Below, piece after piece: positions 45,264 through 56,277 of a stretch of DNA of 64,000 bases (its first letter is position 1; each line of letters starts with the position of its first letter). The stretch comes from Deuterostichococcus epilithicus. Taxonomy: Eukaryota; Chlorophyta; Trebouxiophyceae; Prasiolales; Stichococcaceae. The DNA is taken from contig JAVTLE010000001.1 of the NCBI GenBank assembly GCA_033439295.1, forward strand, positions 620,001 through 684,000. The letters run 5' to 3'. Below the pieces are notes generated by a model. It did not search any database, was not told the origin of the DNA, and saw only the letters and a list, made by a program, of their open reading frames with translations. A program made the position numbers and the translations under genes.

Positions 45264-48200
45264 ATGCAAGGGAATGGCGCGACGGGCGCGCCGGAGCAGA
45301 TTGGGATTCTGGCCCTTGCAGTGCACATCCCGTCCACCTACGTGAGCTCAACGCCTCAATGTGTAGAGCAAAGTGAAGCCCACCGTGCGCAGATGTGAAG
45401 AATTACAACCATGCTGGCCAATCTGAGCGCCGCCGCCGCGCTGCAATGGCGCAAGGCCTGGCTTCGGTCGGGTCGTGACCAAGTGGGCTACTGCACAGGT
45501 GTCTCAGGAGGAGCTCGAGGCGCATGACGGCGTCTCCGCCGGCAAATACACCGATGGGCTTGGCCAGGTGAGGCTGCCGGGGGCCATGCCAGCCAGCGCC
45601 CGAGGCGTGCACGTCATGTCACATGTGCTGTTTAACCCAGGCACACCCCAGCGCTCCTCAGCACACAACCTGAGATCCGACTTCCGCGACCACTGTAGCA
45701 TACAGCTGCATCAGCTTGCATCTTGCCGGAAGCTTCAAGGCGACACGCCAGGAGCAGACCCCTTTCCACTTTCTCCTTTTGCAGGAGGCGATGTCTTTCT
45801 GCGAGGATTGCGAGGACGTAGTGTCGATGGCGATGAGCGCGGTGCACTCGCTGCTGCTCATGCACGGCGTCGATCCCATGCGCGTCGGCAGGTCGGCACT
45901 CGCCTCTGCCAGTTGCTGGCGCATGTGCCCGGATGGAAACCCCTGTGCAGCGCCCAGCCTAGAGCTGCGGCGGCTTCCCAGCGCCCATATGTATCTGCCG
46001 CCTGCACCATTGCACTCCAGTGGCGACCTCCACATCTTGGGCTTGACGGCTGTGCTGATCGGGCGGCGGCAATCTTGCGCATACTTGCGACGCGTCGGCG
46101 CCGAGTGATCATCAGCAAACAAGCGTGCGATGGCCATGTAGGCTGGAGGTGGGCACAGAGTCGGCGCTGGACCGCAGCAAGTCAGTCAAGAGCAGCCTGC
46201 TGCCGCTGTTCCCCGGCAATTCCAGCATCGAGGCGCGCTACATTCAACACTCTCAAGGCGTAGCTGCCTGCTGTCGCTGTTGCTGATGTCGGAGACGCCC
46301 TAAGCGCGCTGAAGCGGGTTGCCGCTGCTGCGGCAGTGGCGACGCTGCGCTGCTGGCTTATCCATGCCTGGCGGCCGGCAGTCCTCGCTGCACTCGTGTC
46401 CACGCCGTCAACGCTGTTCACTTACTTTTGAGCTACCTTCCAGTTCCCTTTCAGTTCCCTTTCAGTTCCCTTTTAGTTCCCTTTCAGTTCCCTTTCAGTT
46501 TCCCTTCCGCGCAGGGCGTGGACTGCGTCAACGCGTGCCTGGGTGCCACCGCCGCGCTGTTCAACGCCGTCAACTGGATGGAGTCGCACGCCTGGGACGG
46601 CCGGCTCGCGATCGTGGTCGCGTCCGACGCTGCGGTGTACCCTGCAGGGCCAGCGCGGGCGTCTGGCGGCGCCGGCGCGGTCGCCATGCTCATAGGTGAG
46701 CAAGTTTGTCTCAAAAGGTTTTCAAGCTGGTGTGGGAGCTGACCAACGTCCCAGCCATGCTCGAAGAGCTCGTGGCGAGGCTGTGAGCCGCACCCACCTC
46801 GGGCCGGACTGCGCCGGCGCAAATCCGGCTCCCCAGCCTTGCTGCCACATGCTTCTCTCCAGGTCTGCCCAGCTTCCTGGGCCAGGCTGCTGCCAAGACC
46901 AGGCCTGCGCAAGCAGTTTCAGAACGTGGCAACGAGTCTACGATGTGGCAGAGACAGTCGCACGGTGCTCCTCCCCCCCTGACTGCTCGCGCCCCTAATT
47001 CGCCACAGGGCCGGACGCGCCGCTGGTGCTGGACCGCCGAGTGTCGGCGATGCACTTCGAGCATGCGCACGACTTCTACAAGCCCGCCGCCGGCTTCTAC
47101 CCAGTGGTGCGCTGCTTGCGCGACTCGGGGCCCGCTGCAGGGGCTGTTCTTGTGGCCGCATGCGGCCTTTGTCGATGCACCCAGGGCCCATCTGGGACTT
47201 TGCCCGAAAGTCCTGAAAGGCGAGCGGCAACGCGGCGCATGCAGCTCGTGGACGCCGGGCAAGCCTGCGAGACTGTTTTGCGATGGGGGGTGCACCCTGC
47301 TGCGTGCAGTGGGACGGTAGGGAATCCGTGGACTGCTACCTGCGCACGCTGCGGCGGTGCTACGGGGCCTACTGCGACGCCTTCGAGGCGGCGGCGGCGG
47401 CGGCCGGGAAGTCGGGCAAGGCCGCGCGGTTCACCCTGGAGCGGGTGGACTTTGCGGTGTTCCACGCGCCGTTCAACCGCATGGCGCGCAAAGCCATCGC
47501 CACGTTGGTGGATGCGGACAAGCGCAGGTGAGGAGGGGCCGCAGGGGCAGCTGGCGTGTCTTGGCTCGGGGTAATCAGCCGCCCTGTGCCTGTGGTCGTC
47601 GGGAGCGCAGCGAACGAGAACCAGCTGCATATAATGCCCAGGACTGCTGCAACCGAGGACAGACCGCGCAAGCGGGTGATGCCGATCTGCCCTCCCTCGA
47701 GAGCACTTGAGAGCACACTTTCCAGCGTTCTGCAGTGTGATTTCTTAAAGCTTTGAATGCGCAGGAGGTCAGCCAGGCGCAGCTCCCTCGACGGCAGCGC
47801 CCCCGGCGCGGAGGCGCCCACCGCCGTCAGCCTGGACGGAACAGAGGCGCTGTACCACGACAAGGTGATGCGAGGGCGACCCCAACCCCTAAAAGCCTGC
47901 TCCGATCTGCTCCCTTGCCGCCCGACCCCGAGGCTGGAGCCCCTGCATCGGTGGCCGTTTGGCCTTGGCTGCAGCGGCGGCGTCCGGCGGTTCTGGCTCT
48001 AGGGTTTCGTAAACACATCCCGGCCGCTTTGGGATTGTGCAGAAGCCATGGCCTGGCATGGGTTCCGGCCGCACAGCCTCCGCACCGCAGGCGTGAGGCA
48101 CTGGCGCTGACAGCATGTCGGCCTGGCGCCAGTGCCATTGTTGTGCAATTGTTGTGCAATGATCGTGCCCAGGTGTCGCCGGGGACGGGGGTGCCGCGGC

Positions 48201-49586
48201 GCACGGGCAACATGTACACAGCCTCCCTGTGGTCAGGCCTCGCCAGCCTGGTCGGCGACCTGGGCAGCGAGCTGGAGTCCTGCCAGGTGGGTGATTTTGG
48301 GGATACGGCTTGGGATTTTCGAAGGGCTTCCTGCCTGGTGGGTGGTTTTGGAAGAAGGCTTGGGGTCTCGAGGGCTTCCTGGTCGTCAGAACGACCTTGG
48401 GCAGCAGCGAGGGCTTTCTGGGTCGTCAGAACGACCTTGGGCAGCGAGCTGGAGGGGCCTCTGTCAGGTGGTTGCTGCAAGCTCTGTATTGGCGACCAGC
48501 TGCGAGGCGGCGTGCAGGCCGCCTCTACCGGCATGGCACGAAAGCAGCCATCGGCGCATTCTTGCTGCCCTTGCGCGTGCTTGCCGCTGCTGCGCCCGTC
48601 GGCGCATCAACCCAGCTCTGTCGCAGCTCCTGCAGCAGTCAGATGCTGGCGCATACCTGGTGTGCAGATACTCATGTTCAGCTACGGCAGCGGCGCGGCG
48701 GGCTCGATGTTCAGTCTTCGGGGGCGGCGCTGCAGTAACCCGCGCTTCGACCTGGACCTGCTCGGCCGCAAGGTATGTCCTATCTTCATGCCTTAAACCC
48801 TAATTACATAGTGCCCTTTCTAGGTGTGTGGCGCTTCAACAGCCTCTGCACTCTGAAAGTCAGCGAATGCCGCCAGGAGCCCCGAGTCTGGGGTCACTGC
48901 CCCACACACCGCGCGGCCCCCTCCCTTTGCCGGATGAGATGCCAGGCCGCTGGCCCGTGGGCAGTGATGACATCCGCGCTGGCTGCCTCTTCCAGGTGAA
49001 CCGTGTGTGCAGCATGGCACAAACGGTTCCGTGTTCCATGACTCATGCAAGTTTGGGTGGCTGCTGCTTTGTGCAGATGGGGCTGGAGGCGCGGCTGACG
49101 GCACGAGCAAAGCGGTCGCCGGCAGAGTTCCATGCCGCTGCGGAAGCCGCCGAACGGCGTTGGGGCGACGCCGACTGGACGCCGGACAGCAGGCGAGGTT
49201 CTGAACTTGCTGCACTTGCTGCATTGTGTAACCTGCAGACGCTGCCATGAAGGCCTTGGAGAAGTTTTTTGAAGGAGACGCATCCCGCTGCGGCTGCGGG
49301 GGCCGCCGCCACGGGCCGCAGGTGTCACCGTGTCAGTCGAGAGCTCAGGGCCCCACTCAGCGCGTAGGGCGGATCCAGCAGGCATGCGGCGGATCGCGAG
49401 AGTCGAGGTCGTGCGAAGTCGTTGCTTCCTCTGCGACTGCAACCCGCCGGCAGCTTGAGGCAATGAGATCAGACGGTGAAAGCCCACTGGATGCGATGCA
49501 GGGGGGAGCACATGCGGCCGGGCTCCTACAGGCTGACGCGCGTCGACGCGGCCCACCGGCGAACATATGAGCAGGTCAAAGCATGA
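45264..49586 (+). CDS. Hydroxymethylglutaryl-CoA synthase (HMGS)
   Basis: Condenses acetyl-CoA with acetoacetyl-CoA to HMG-CoA. Exons: 45264-45341 ([26 protein letters not shown]); 45499-45567 ([20 protein letters not shown]); 45787-45890 ([20 protein letters not shown]); about 46140-46232 with [20 protein letters not shown] (catalytic Glu); 46516-46694 with [17 protein letters not shown] (catalytic Cys); 47010-47106; 47311-47528 with [14 protein letters not shown] (catalytic His); 47764-47859; 48172-48288 ([20 protein letters not shown]); 48668-48773 ([17 protein letters not shown]); 49077-49192; and 49501-49586 ([18 protein letters not shown], stop). All three catalytic residues are present, but the usual NACYGG reads NACLGA. 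Two introns need GC donors. No targeting peptide is obvious. Chlorophytes are generally held to lack the mevalonate pathway, so the product's fate is open. Confidence 0.93.
46441..46503 (+). repeat. 11-bp pyrimidine minisatellite before an HMGS acceptor
   Basis: Five to six units of ttccctttcag lie immediately upstream of the acceptor (gcgcag at about 46510-46515) of the exon with the catalytic Cys. Each unit is itself a pyrimidine tract plus CAG, so it offers several competing 3' splice sites. Confidence 0.9.
48257..48475 (+). repeat. Copies of an HMGS exon end and donor in the following intron
   Basis: The exon end gacctgggcagcgagctgga at 48257 recurs at 48393 (partial) and 48433 (gaccttgggcagcgagctgg), 136 and 176 bp downstream. 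Between them, the donor sequence ggtgggtgattttgg at 48286 recurs at 48337 as ggtgggtggttttgg with a shared tail agggcttcctg. Two nested repeat events are visible. Confidence 0.85.
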
Positions 49587-50390
49587 TGCGAAGGCGGCTT
49601 CATGATGCGGATGCAGCAGCGTCTCTGAAGGCGATCACGCAGACAGCCGGGAGAGGGAGAGAGCTTACCGGGAAAGAGAGGCGGCGGGCCGGTCCAGGAA
49701 GGCACGCGCCTGAGACATGGCATGAGAGAGTCGGCTTGTGAGATGGGCTCGGCCAAATGCGCAGTCAGATTGCGAGGAGCAGGATCATGATGATGGCATC
49801 ATATTCGTCCCATCCTCACATAGAGCTGAGGCGTGCGGTGAGATGGGACAGACGAGACGGGAGACGGGGAAAACAGAAAAGCAGCCATGGCAGTGCTGGC
49901 ACTTCTCTTTGCGCAAGTGCTGCACATCCCGTCATGTGCCCGACTGCTCCATGTACTGTCCTGTCGTCAGTCTTTCGGCCGCGAATTTTATTCTCTTGAA
50001 CCTTTTGCGACTCAGATTCGGAGGACGGGCCCAACGCGATTTTGTGCTGTGGTGTGACTTGTGCGAATGATCGCAGAGGGTCGAGCTTCTGATGAATGTA
50101 TGTGATGGCAACTGTCACAGACCGCACTGAGAACCACCGGTGACGGCTGGGACGCATTGTGTCTGGCTGCCGCGCAATCGACGCTGGCCCTTCTCAGCCA
50201 TCATGCAACGAGGCATCGAAAGCCGGCACGTGCTCGTTGAATCACCAAGCAGCTGCCATGTGTCCGTGAGCGCCGTCACTCCGCTCCACACACATCACTC
50301 CGCTGTGCCATCTATATACCGCTGCACACGCCGCTACCCACTTCCCCAACTTATCTGCTGCCAACCTCAAAATCCCTGCTTTTCGCCGTG
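49587..50390. other. Convergent intergenic / 3' UTR region
   Basis: Between the stops of HMGS (+) and the mTERF-like gene (-). Lower GC, purine-rich near 49640-49870 (gagagggagag, gggagacgggg). No RNA gene or further coding segment recognised. Confidence 0.45.
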
Positions 50391-53300
50391 TCAGCCGTCT
50401 GGCGCCATCTGCCGCACGCACCAGGCAGGGTATTCGGGCCATGCGGCGACAAAGCGCGCATCTGGCACGTCAAGCACCGCGAGTGCCGCCTTGGCTAGCG
50501 CCTCTGGCCGACCGGCCGCCGCCTGCTCCGCCAGAAAGCGCAGCCGCAGGTACTTCAGCCGAGCCTGCGGCATCAAGCACCAAATCTTCGATGTTACGTG
50601 TGCGTCACGGTTGCTGATGTATGAAGCGTCAGCTTCGAGTGACCCAAAGCTGCCTTGATGCGTTCGCAACCACGACCGCGACGGCCGGTACATGCGTGAA
50701 GCACGCTGGCGGTGCAAACGCGTCTGTCGCACATCAGGGACGCGCGTCCTCGGATCAGAGCCTCTTCGCCTGTAGGCCGGGGGTGGCACTGCCGCACTGG
50801 CAGCGGCGAACGGCTGGTCCCTGCCAATGGGTACTTGCCTAAAAATAAAACTAAACTCAGACAGAGTTCAGACCCTTGCACATAGAGAAAGGTTGGGACG
50901 CGCCTTTGCCATCGCATTACTCAGCCAGCTGGGGAACTTGCGTGGGCGCTGCGGCGGCTGCCCAGAAGATGCCCGCAGAGCCTCAAACTTGGCCACCTCC
51001 CCTAGTCGGAACGCCACCGTCTCTACGCAGAGTGCAGCTTGCTGGAGTCAGCGCCAGTTTTACAGCGTGTCAGGCGCGGTGCAGGCACCCCTTGAGCGCG
51101 ATGCAAGCAAGGACGAGGGCCTGCGGGCGGCGCTGCGGCAGGGGGAGCAATGGGGCATGTCCTGGCGTGCAACGCGACTTCCTGTCCCCAAGCTTCCTGT
51201 CTCCAAGCTGTAATGGCACAGCTCGTGCTGAGCGCCCAGCGCCGCTGTATGCTCCCTGGATCCCCCACCTGCTCAACCATCATCAAGCACTCGAGGCAAG
51301 CGCACCTGGCGTGCGCTTGAGGATGCCCCCATCATACTCGACCAGCTCCCTCATCTGTTCGGCGTCCAGCCTTGCCGCCGCGCGCAGCCGCTGCCACTGC
51401 AGTCGCAGAGACTCCGACCGCAGCTGCGGGACGGAGCGCGATGCGCCGCATTAGCTCGTCAGGCTATCATTTTATTCTGGTTGACTGTCCCGCTTGAACT
51501 GATATGGGGTTTATCAATAAGCATTCTCCGTTTGGGGCAGGGCACAATGCCATCGGCGTGGGACAGCTGTGAGGCCTGATGTGTGTCGCTGAGCCAGCCT
51601 GCCACTGCCAGAAACGGAGCTACTCACAGCAGCTCTGCTTCGATCAGGGTGCAGCCCCGCTGTCGCCTGCCGCTGCTGCGGCAGCTTTGGTGTGTGCAAG
51701 ACATGCGTTGCGCGTACACAGCAGCAGCAGGTACGCTTGCAGATGTGCATGCTGCAGGCAGCTGCCGCAGCGCGCAAGGGAGTTCACAACCCACATGCAA
51801 GTGCAGGAAGCAGGAAGCACACTTTCAGGACGCCAGGCTGGCGCCACAGGATGCGCGCGACGTCCAATCCCGGGTGCAGCTGCTGCAGGGTGGCCACCCG
51901 CTCCGTGTACGTCGCAAAGTCCCCAGCCTGCATGAAGCAGTGTGACGGGTGTAACAAGGTTTCAACGTTTTATGCGGGATGCAGCAAGGTGCCAGACTCG
52001 GCACCCGCCAGTGACAGCCGCCTCGACCGCTTTAGCTGCGATTAGCATTGGGAACCTAGGGAACATTCATGGGAACTGCATTGAACTAGGCATGCCAGCA
52101 TCAGCCGAGAGGCGCAGAGACCGACTGTGGCGTCAAGCATGCTCCAGCTCTGTTTCATCGAGTCCAGCAGACCGCCAGGGTTGGCCCTGGGTGCACGGGC
52201 ACACCTGCAGCAGCTCTGGCGCCCGCCACAGCATGTGCAGCGCGTCGCACTGGACAGGCCACGACGCCACGGTCGCCAGGAAGCGGGGGAGCTGCGCCTC
52301 TAGGGTCTCTGGCTTGAAGGTCAGCAGTGGCATGATGGCCGACGGCGGCGGCTGCGGCGAGGGACGCGTGAAACATGAGAAAGAACACTCTCGCAACATT
52401 ATGATGATGAAATTCTTGCGGCAGCGCCGCCTCCAGGCGTGCGGCTCGAAGGACATCAGCTGCATGATGGCCACCGCCGGCGGCTGCTGTGGGGGATGTG
52501 AGCGCAGTAAAAGAATCTCAGAGAATCTCTCTCAGGCCTGTGCGGAATTGGAAGACGGCTGCTCTCGCGTCTGCGCCGTGCGCAGCTCGACCAAGACATG
52601 CGGCTTTGCCGTACACGAATATCGGCTGGCCTCGCCAAAGCCTACCGCCAAAACACCAATGCCATTCCCTCAGAACTCTGAAACTCATTCGGATGCTGTG
52701 ACGGGCACACAGCGCCAGCAGCAGCGCCAGCAGCNGNTTGGGTCCCCCCCCCACCCACCCACCACCACCACCACCACCCTCCCCCATGGAACCTTTCAAA
52801 TCCGAAGACCAAACCCACCTTGATGCCGTGGTGGGCGAAAAGCTCCAGCAGCAGCCGCAGCTTGGACAGCAGCAGGTAGGGGTCCCGCTTCAGGGCGTCA
52901 ACGTCCATCAGCGCCGCACGGTTGACGTCGCCGTCCCACCTGGGGCCGCAAAAGTGACAAGAACATGAAGAATATGACGCCTGTCTCGGGGTCAGAGCGC
53001 CTGCATCCGCGCCGCGCGGTTGACACCGTCGTCACACCTGTGTGGAGAACAGCGTGAGATCTTAATCAAGATTGAGCAGGACCGCGCATTCGAATTGACC
53101 TCGCCAATCCAGCCTGCACAAATGGCAGAACTTCATGCAATCGCTGTTGAGCTGAAACAGCTGCTGGCAGCCGCAGCAGCTGCGATATAGGTCGGTGCAA
53201 CGGCCAGCGGCCCTGATTGCCTGCTGTGCTGCGAGTCGGGCACGCTGTCGCCGTATGGTTCGTATGGCATGCCAGAGGCTGCGCCGAATGAGCCACCGAG

Positions 53301-54607
53301 GTGGCTGCACGTGTCCGCGAATCCCGGGGTTCAGGCAAAATTACGCAGGCCAGTTCGGTGGCGGCGCCTCGCCGCCTCGCGCGCTGCGCCAGCCCCGCGT
53401 TCTTGTCGGCAGCGCTTTCGTGGCGACCCAGTGTCCCATGTGCGGCGCCAGCTGTCGAGCGCATCCATTGCGGGCAACACGGGCCTTGAGAAGGTGGGGT
53501 TCAGGGTTCAGGGGACATACCCGCACGCAATACGGGCACTGAAAAGGTAGGTTTTATAAGCCATACCCGCAGGCAATCTTGGCGGCGTCCCAGCGCTCCA
53601 TGCGCTGCGCCAGCTGCGCCACGTTGCGGTGCATGGCCTTGGCAGCAATAAAGCGCAGCACCTTGCGCCGCTGCCGCCGCTGGTCCACGGCCACCTGGCA
53701 GCGGGGAGCAGCGGGTTCCGTATTGTAAATTCTAGTGGGGACGCGGAATCGGCTGCGGAATCAGCTGCGGAATCGCGAGTTCCTATGAGAAGCGGAGCCG
53801 GCAGGGATGGTTTGGCAGCTGGGTGGGGCAGCCTGCGGAGCGGGTGTGTGTGGACCCAGCGACAGGCTGCAAGCCACCGGGCGGCAGACATGGCCCCCAC
53901 CCAGCTGACCCCTCTCTCGCTGTAGACTGCAGAGTTGACAGTGAACTTCGGTACCAATGTGAGTCGCGCCGATGCACACCTTCAGAACAACTTGGGCGCC
54001 ACTCGGCAAGCAATGCTGTTCCCGGTAGGGCACCGAGGCATCGATGCTGCAGCAGCCAACCGGCTGCAGCGGCCCTGGCTGGGAGCTGGCGGCCATTCTG
54101 AGTCCAAACAGCACGTCTTCTGTGAGTATCGTTCCAGTGGCAGAAACTGCAACGCACCAATGCGCTGTCGATCTGCGCTTCGTCCAGCAGCAGCCCGCGC
54201 TCCGTCCAGAACTGCAGCACCGCTGCCTCCACCTCCGGCGAGTACGGCACATGCGGCGAGCGCTTCACTGCCAGCCGCATCGGCAGCACCTCTGCTGGCT
54301 GGCCACCCTCTGTTGTCGGCTCTGCTGCCGCTGCCGCTGCTCCTGCGGCGCCGCCTTGCGAGGCGGCATCATCCGTGGCGGCGCCGGCTGTTGCGGCATG
54401 CTCGGCGGCGGCCGCCTGTGGCGCTGCCTGCGCGGCAGCCGTGGCTGCGGCGGTCGATGTGAATGCCGCACGACTGGCGAGGGCTGCTGTCCACACCGCG
54501 GCTGCTGATGATGATGACTCAACCGCGCGGGCCGCGCAGCTGCCGGATGCTGGCGCTGCTGCAGCCCAACCAGCAGCAGCAGGCGCCAGTGCCGCCAGGC
54601 TGTGCAT
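50391..54607 (-). CDS. mTERF-like organelle-targeted protein
   Basis: mTERF proteins bind organellar DNA or RNA in transcription termination, splicing or translation. The first exon (54607 down to about 54130) starts MHSLAALAPAAAGWAAAAPA and is rich in Ala/Ser with few acidic residues, as in chloroplast/mitochondrial presequences. Then AVLQFWTERGLLLDEAQIDS, KVLRFIAAKAMHRNVAQLAQ (53570-53690), ALKRDPYLLLSKLRLLLELF (about 52820-52940), LLTFKPETLEAQLPRFLATV with ALHMLWRAPELLQ (about 52190-52345), LHPGLDVARILWRQPGVLKV (about 51830-51910), LQWQRLRAAARLDAEQMREL (about 51315-51435), an exon near 50930-51000, and ARLKYLRLRFLAEQAAAGRP to the stop at 50391-50393. Repeated helical units of about 30 residues with a Pro before Leu fit mTERF, but no unit is textbook; another helical-repeat organellar protein is possible. 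Confidence 0.55.
52331..52510 (-). repeat. Tandem copy of an mTERF-like exon start
   Basis: The exon start AIMPLLTFKPETLEAQLPRF (plus-strand catgatggcc at 52331) is preceded in the gene by a second copy (catgatggcc at 52463, 132 bp away) reading AIMQLMSFEPHAWRRRCRK. The similarity spans about 75 bases and includes the CAG acceptor. Confidence 0.85.
52735..52737. other. Ambiguous bases (N) next to a C-rich run
   Basis: Two N calls at 52735 and 52737 lie between a CAG-rich run and a poly-C/ACC run (52743-52790). The local sequence is uncertain and probably reflects a difficult homopolymer region. Confidence 0.95.
52912..53042 (-). repeat. Tandem copy of an mTERF-like exon start
   Basis: gccgcacggttgacgtcgcc at about 52914 and gccgcgcggttgacaccgtc at about 53012 are copies 98 bp apart. 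The first is the start of the exon containing RWDGDVNRAALMD. The second lies upstream in the intron and also ends in a cacctg acceptor. Confidence 0.8.
53474..53590 (-). repeat. Three short tandem copies of an mTERF-like exon end
   Basis: gcaatcttggcgg at 53573 (exon end AAKIACGYG) is followed into the intron by gcaatacgggcactgaaaag at 53527 and gcaacacgggccttgagaag at 53474. Spacings are 46 and 53 bp. catacccgcaggcaatc (53562) and catacccgcacgcaata (53516) show the same register. Confidence 0.75.
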
Positions 54608-56277
54608 TGGTACCAGCCTGTGAAATTTGAGACGTATTCGGTGGGCGACAGCCTGAGAACCTATCAGAACAGTCGGCGAATATTGTGCATTCTGCCCCAA
54701 CGACTGGCAGCCCAGCATGAGACGGCGCGCAGCCAAGCGGCATGCGCTACCTGGTCTGGCGGCCAGCTGCAACGTGCACGACTGCAGTATCATGGCTGCA
54801 GCTGCTTGTGGGGGCGACCAGGAGCTCCCGCAGGGCAGCCAGGGCACCACTGAGCCGACTGATGGGTCCCTGGCCCCCAAGCCTCCTGCACTCAGGTGTG
54901 ACACGGCATCAGCAATGGCGCATGGAATGCAATACGCGGCAAGGCGTGCGCCGTGGCGAGGTGTGCACGACCAAGCTAGAATGTGTGGAGAACTATAAGC
55001 ATCAACGTGTGGACCATCAGTCAACGTGTGCTCCTGGACCAGCCTGTGTACAGACCTGGCTTGATGCATGCCGGGCAGCGGGTGCCACCCAAATCAATGC
55101 AGATCCTCCCTCCCTCGATGTGCCTGTTGCAAGAATGGGTTCCGAGTTCTAGAACTCATTAGTACTTTCAGCGGCCAAACGATGCGAGGTGTGTGCAGTG
55201 CTGCGCAGCTGGGGACATGAAGTCTTGCAGCAAGGTGCCAACAAACCGCTGAGATGGGCGGAGCGCTCAAGAAACGTAGCGATCGTGACATCGGGCAGGC
55301 ATTGCAGCGTCTTACAGGCCTGCTGTGGCCACTTTGCATGGAAATTTGAGTTATGCAGCCACTTGCATCCGGAAGGGGTGATCACGAAAGGGCCGTGAAG
55401 GATTTCGTAAGGACTGCATCTGGCCTACTGTTGGTCACCACATGCGGCCAGCACACGACCATCTGGCTGCTGTGGAAACGAATGCTGTACGTCGGCATGT
55501 AGATGGAAGCGATATGAACGTCCAGCACCACTGCCTGCCGCCACCGTCGCCGCTGCCGCCGCTCTCATGCCTGCCATCAATGTTACAAGCTGGGCACGCG
55601 AGGAGGCGAACACCAGCTCAGAAACCCTTGTCACACGCTGCCACTAGGCTTTTGCTGCTCCTGGCGCACCTTGTCCACTCAAGACATCCTGGCCTAAAAA
55701 CTAATGTTGATGCGCTTCCACACTGTTCAACGCACAGATGGAATTCCTACTGATGCTCCTTTCTGCCTGCTGCTACTCCCAGTGAGCCTGCTGTTCCTGC
55801 CTGCGAGTCTGTGCATGCCTTCTGCCTGCTGACCGGGCACCCTTGCTGCCTGTGGCAGTGACACTGCCTCCGATCCCTCCCTGACACCATTTGGACGATC
55901 ACTGAAGGCTCACCCACCTCCCCGAATGGGAATTCCAATCACATCACTGCACCGCAAGACATTTGGCTCCTGTGGATCGCGCCAAAATTGCCTCGACCCA
56001 GCTGCTGCTGCTACGCCGATGTCATAATGCCAGCTGAGGCATGCAGGCACCTGCTGCACCCGTTTGCCTGCAGCCAAACCTGTAGGCAAACTTCGCCAGG
56101 GTCTTGCGGCCAGGCGAGCGCAGCTCGTTTTGCTGTGGCCGGCGAAATGCCCCCGCCTCTGCTTGCCCGCCTCAGCATGTTCGGCCCCTCGAGGTGCCTC
56201 TACAGCCGCAGGGCAGGCGACTCTATTCGATCCCGTGACGCAGCGCACCAAACCCCAGGCAGCGCGGCGGGCTCCCC
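54608..56277. other. Intergenic region between two minus-strand genes
   Basis: Contains the mTERF-like promoter and the lipase 3' UTR. Lower GC. A minus-strand open frame extends the mTERF first exon upstream to 55069, but it lacks a conserved match and the usual composition. ttaca (TGTAA on the minus strand) near 55583 could be a poly(A) signal of the lipase. No other feature seen. Confidence 0.45.

Noticed and set aside
47753-48796. 347-residue open frame (+)
   Set aside because: Runs through HMGS exons and introns. Only the parts at 47764-47859 and 48172-48288 fit the family and they need splicing.
52743-52790. Coding polyproline/polythreonine tract on the plus strand
   Set aside because: Lies in an intron of a minus-strand gene beside N calls; low-complexity sequence.
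53783-55069. 428-residue open frame (-) as a single-exon gene
   Set aside because: Only the part from 54607 to about 54130 looks like coding sequence (presequence plus conserved start). The rest is read-through into an intron and the promoter.
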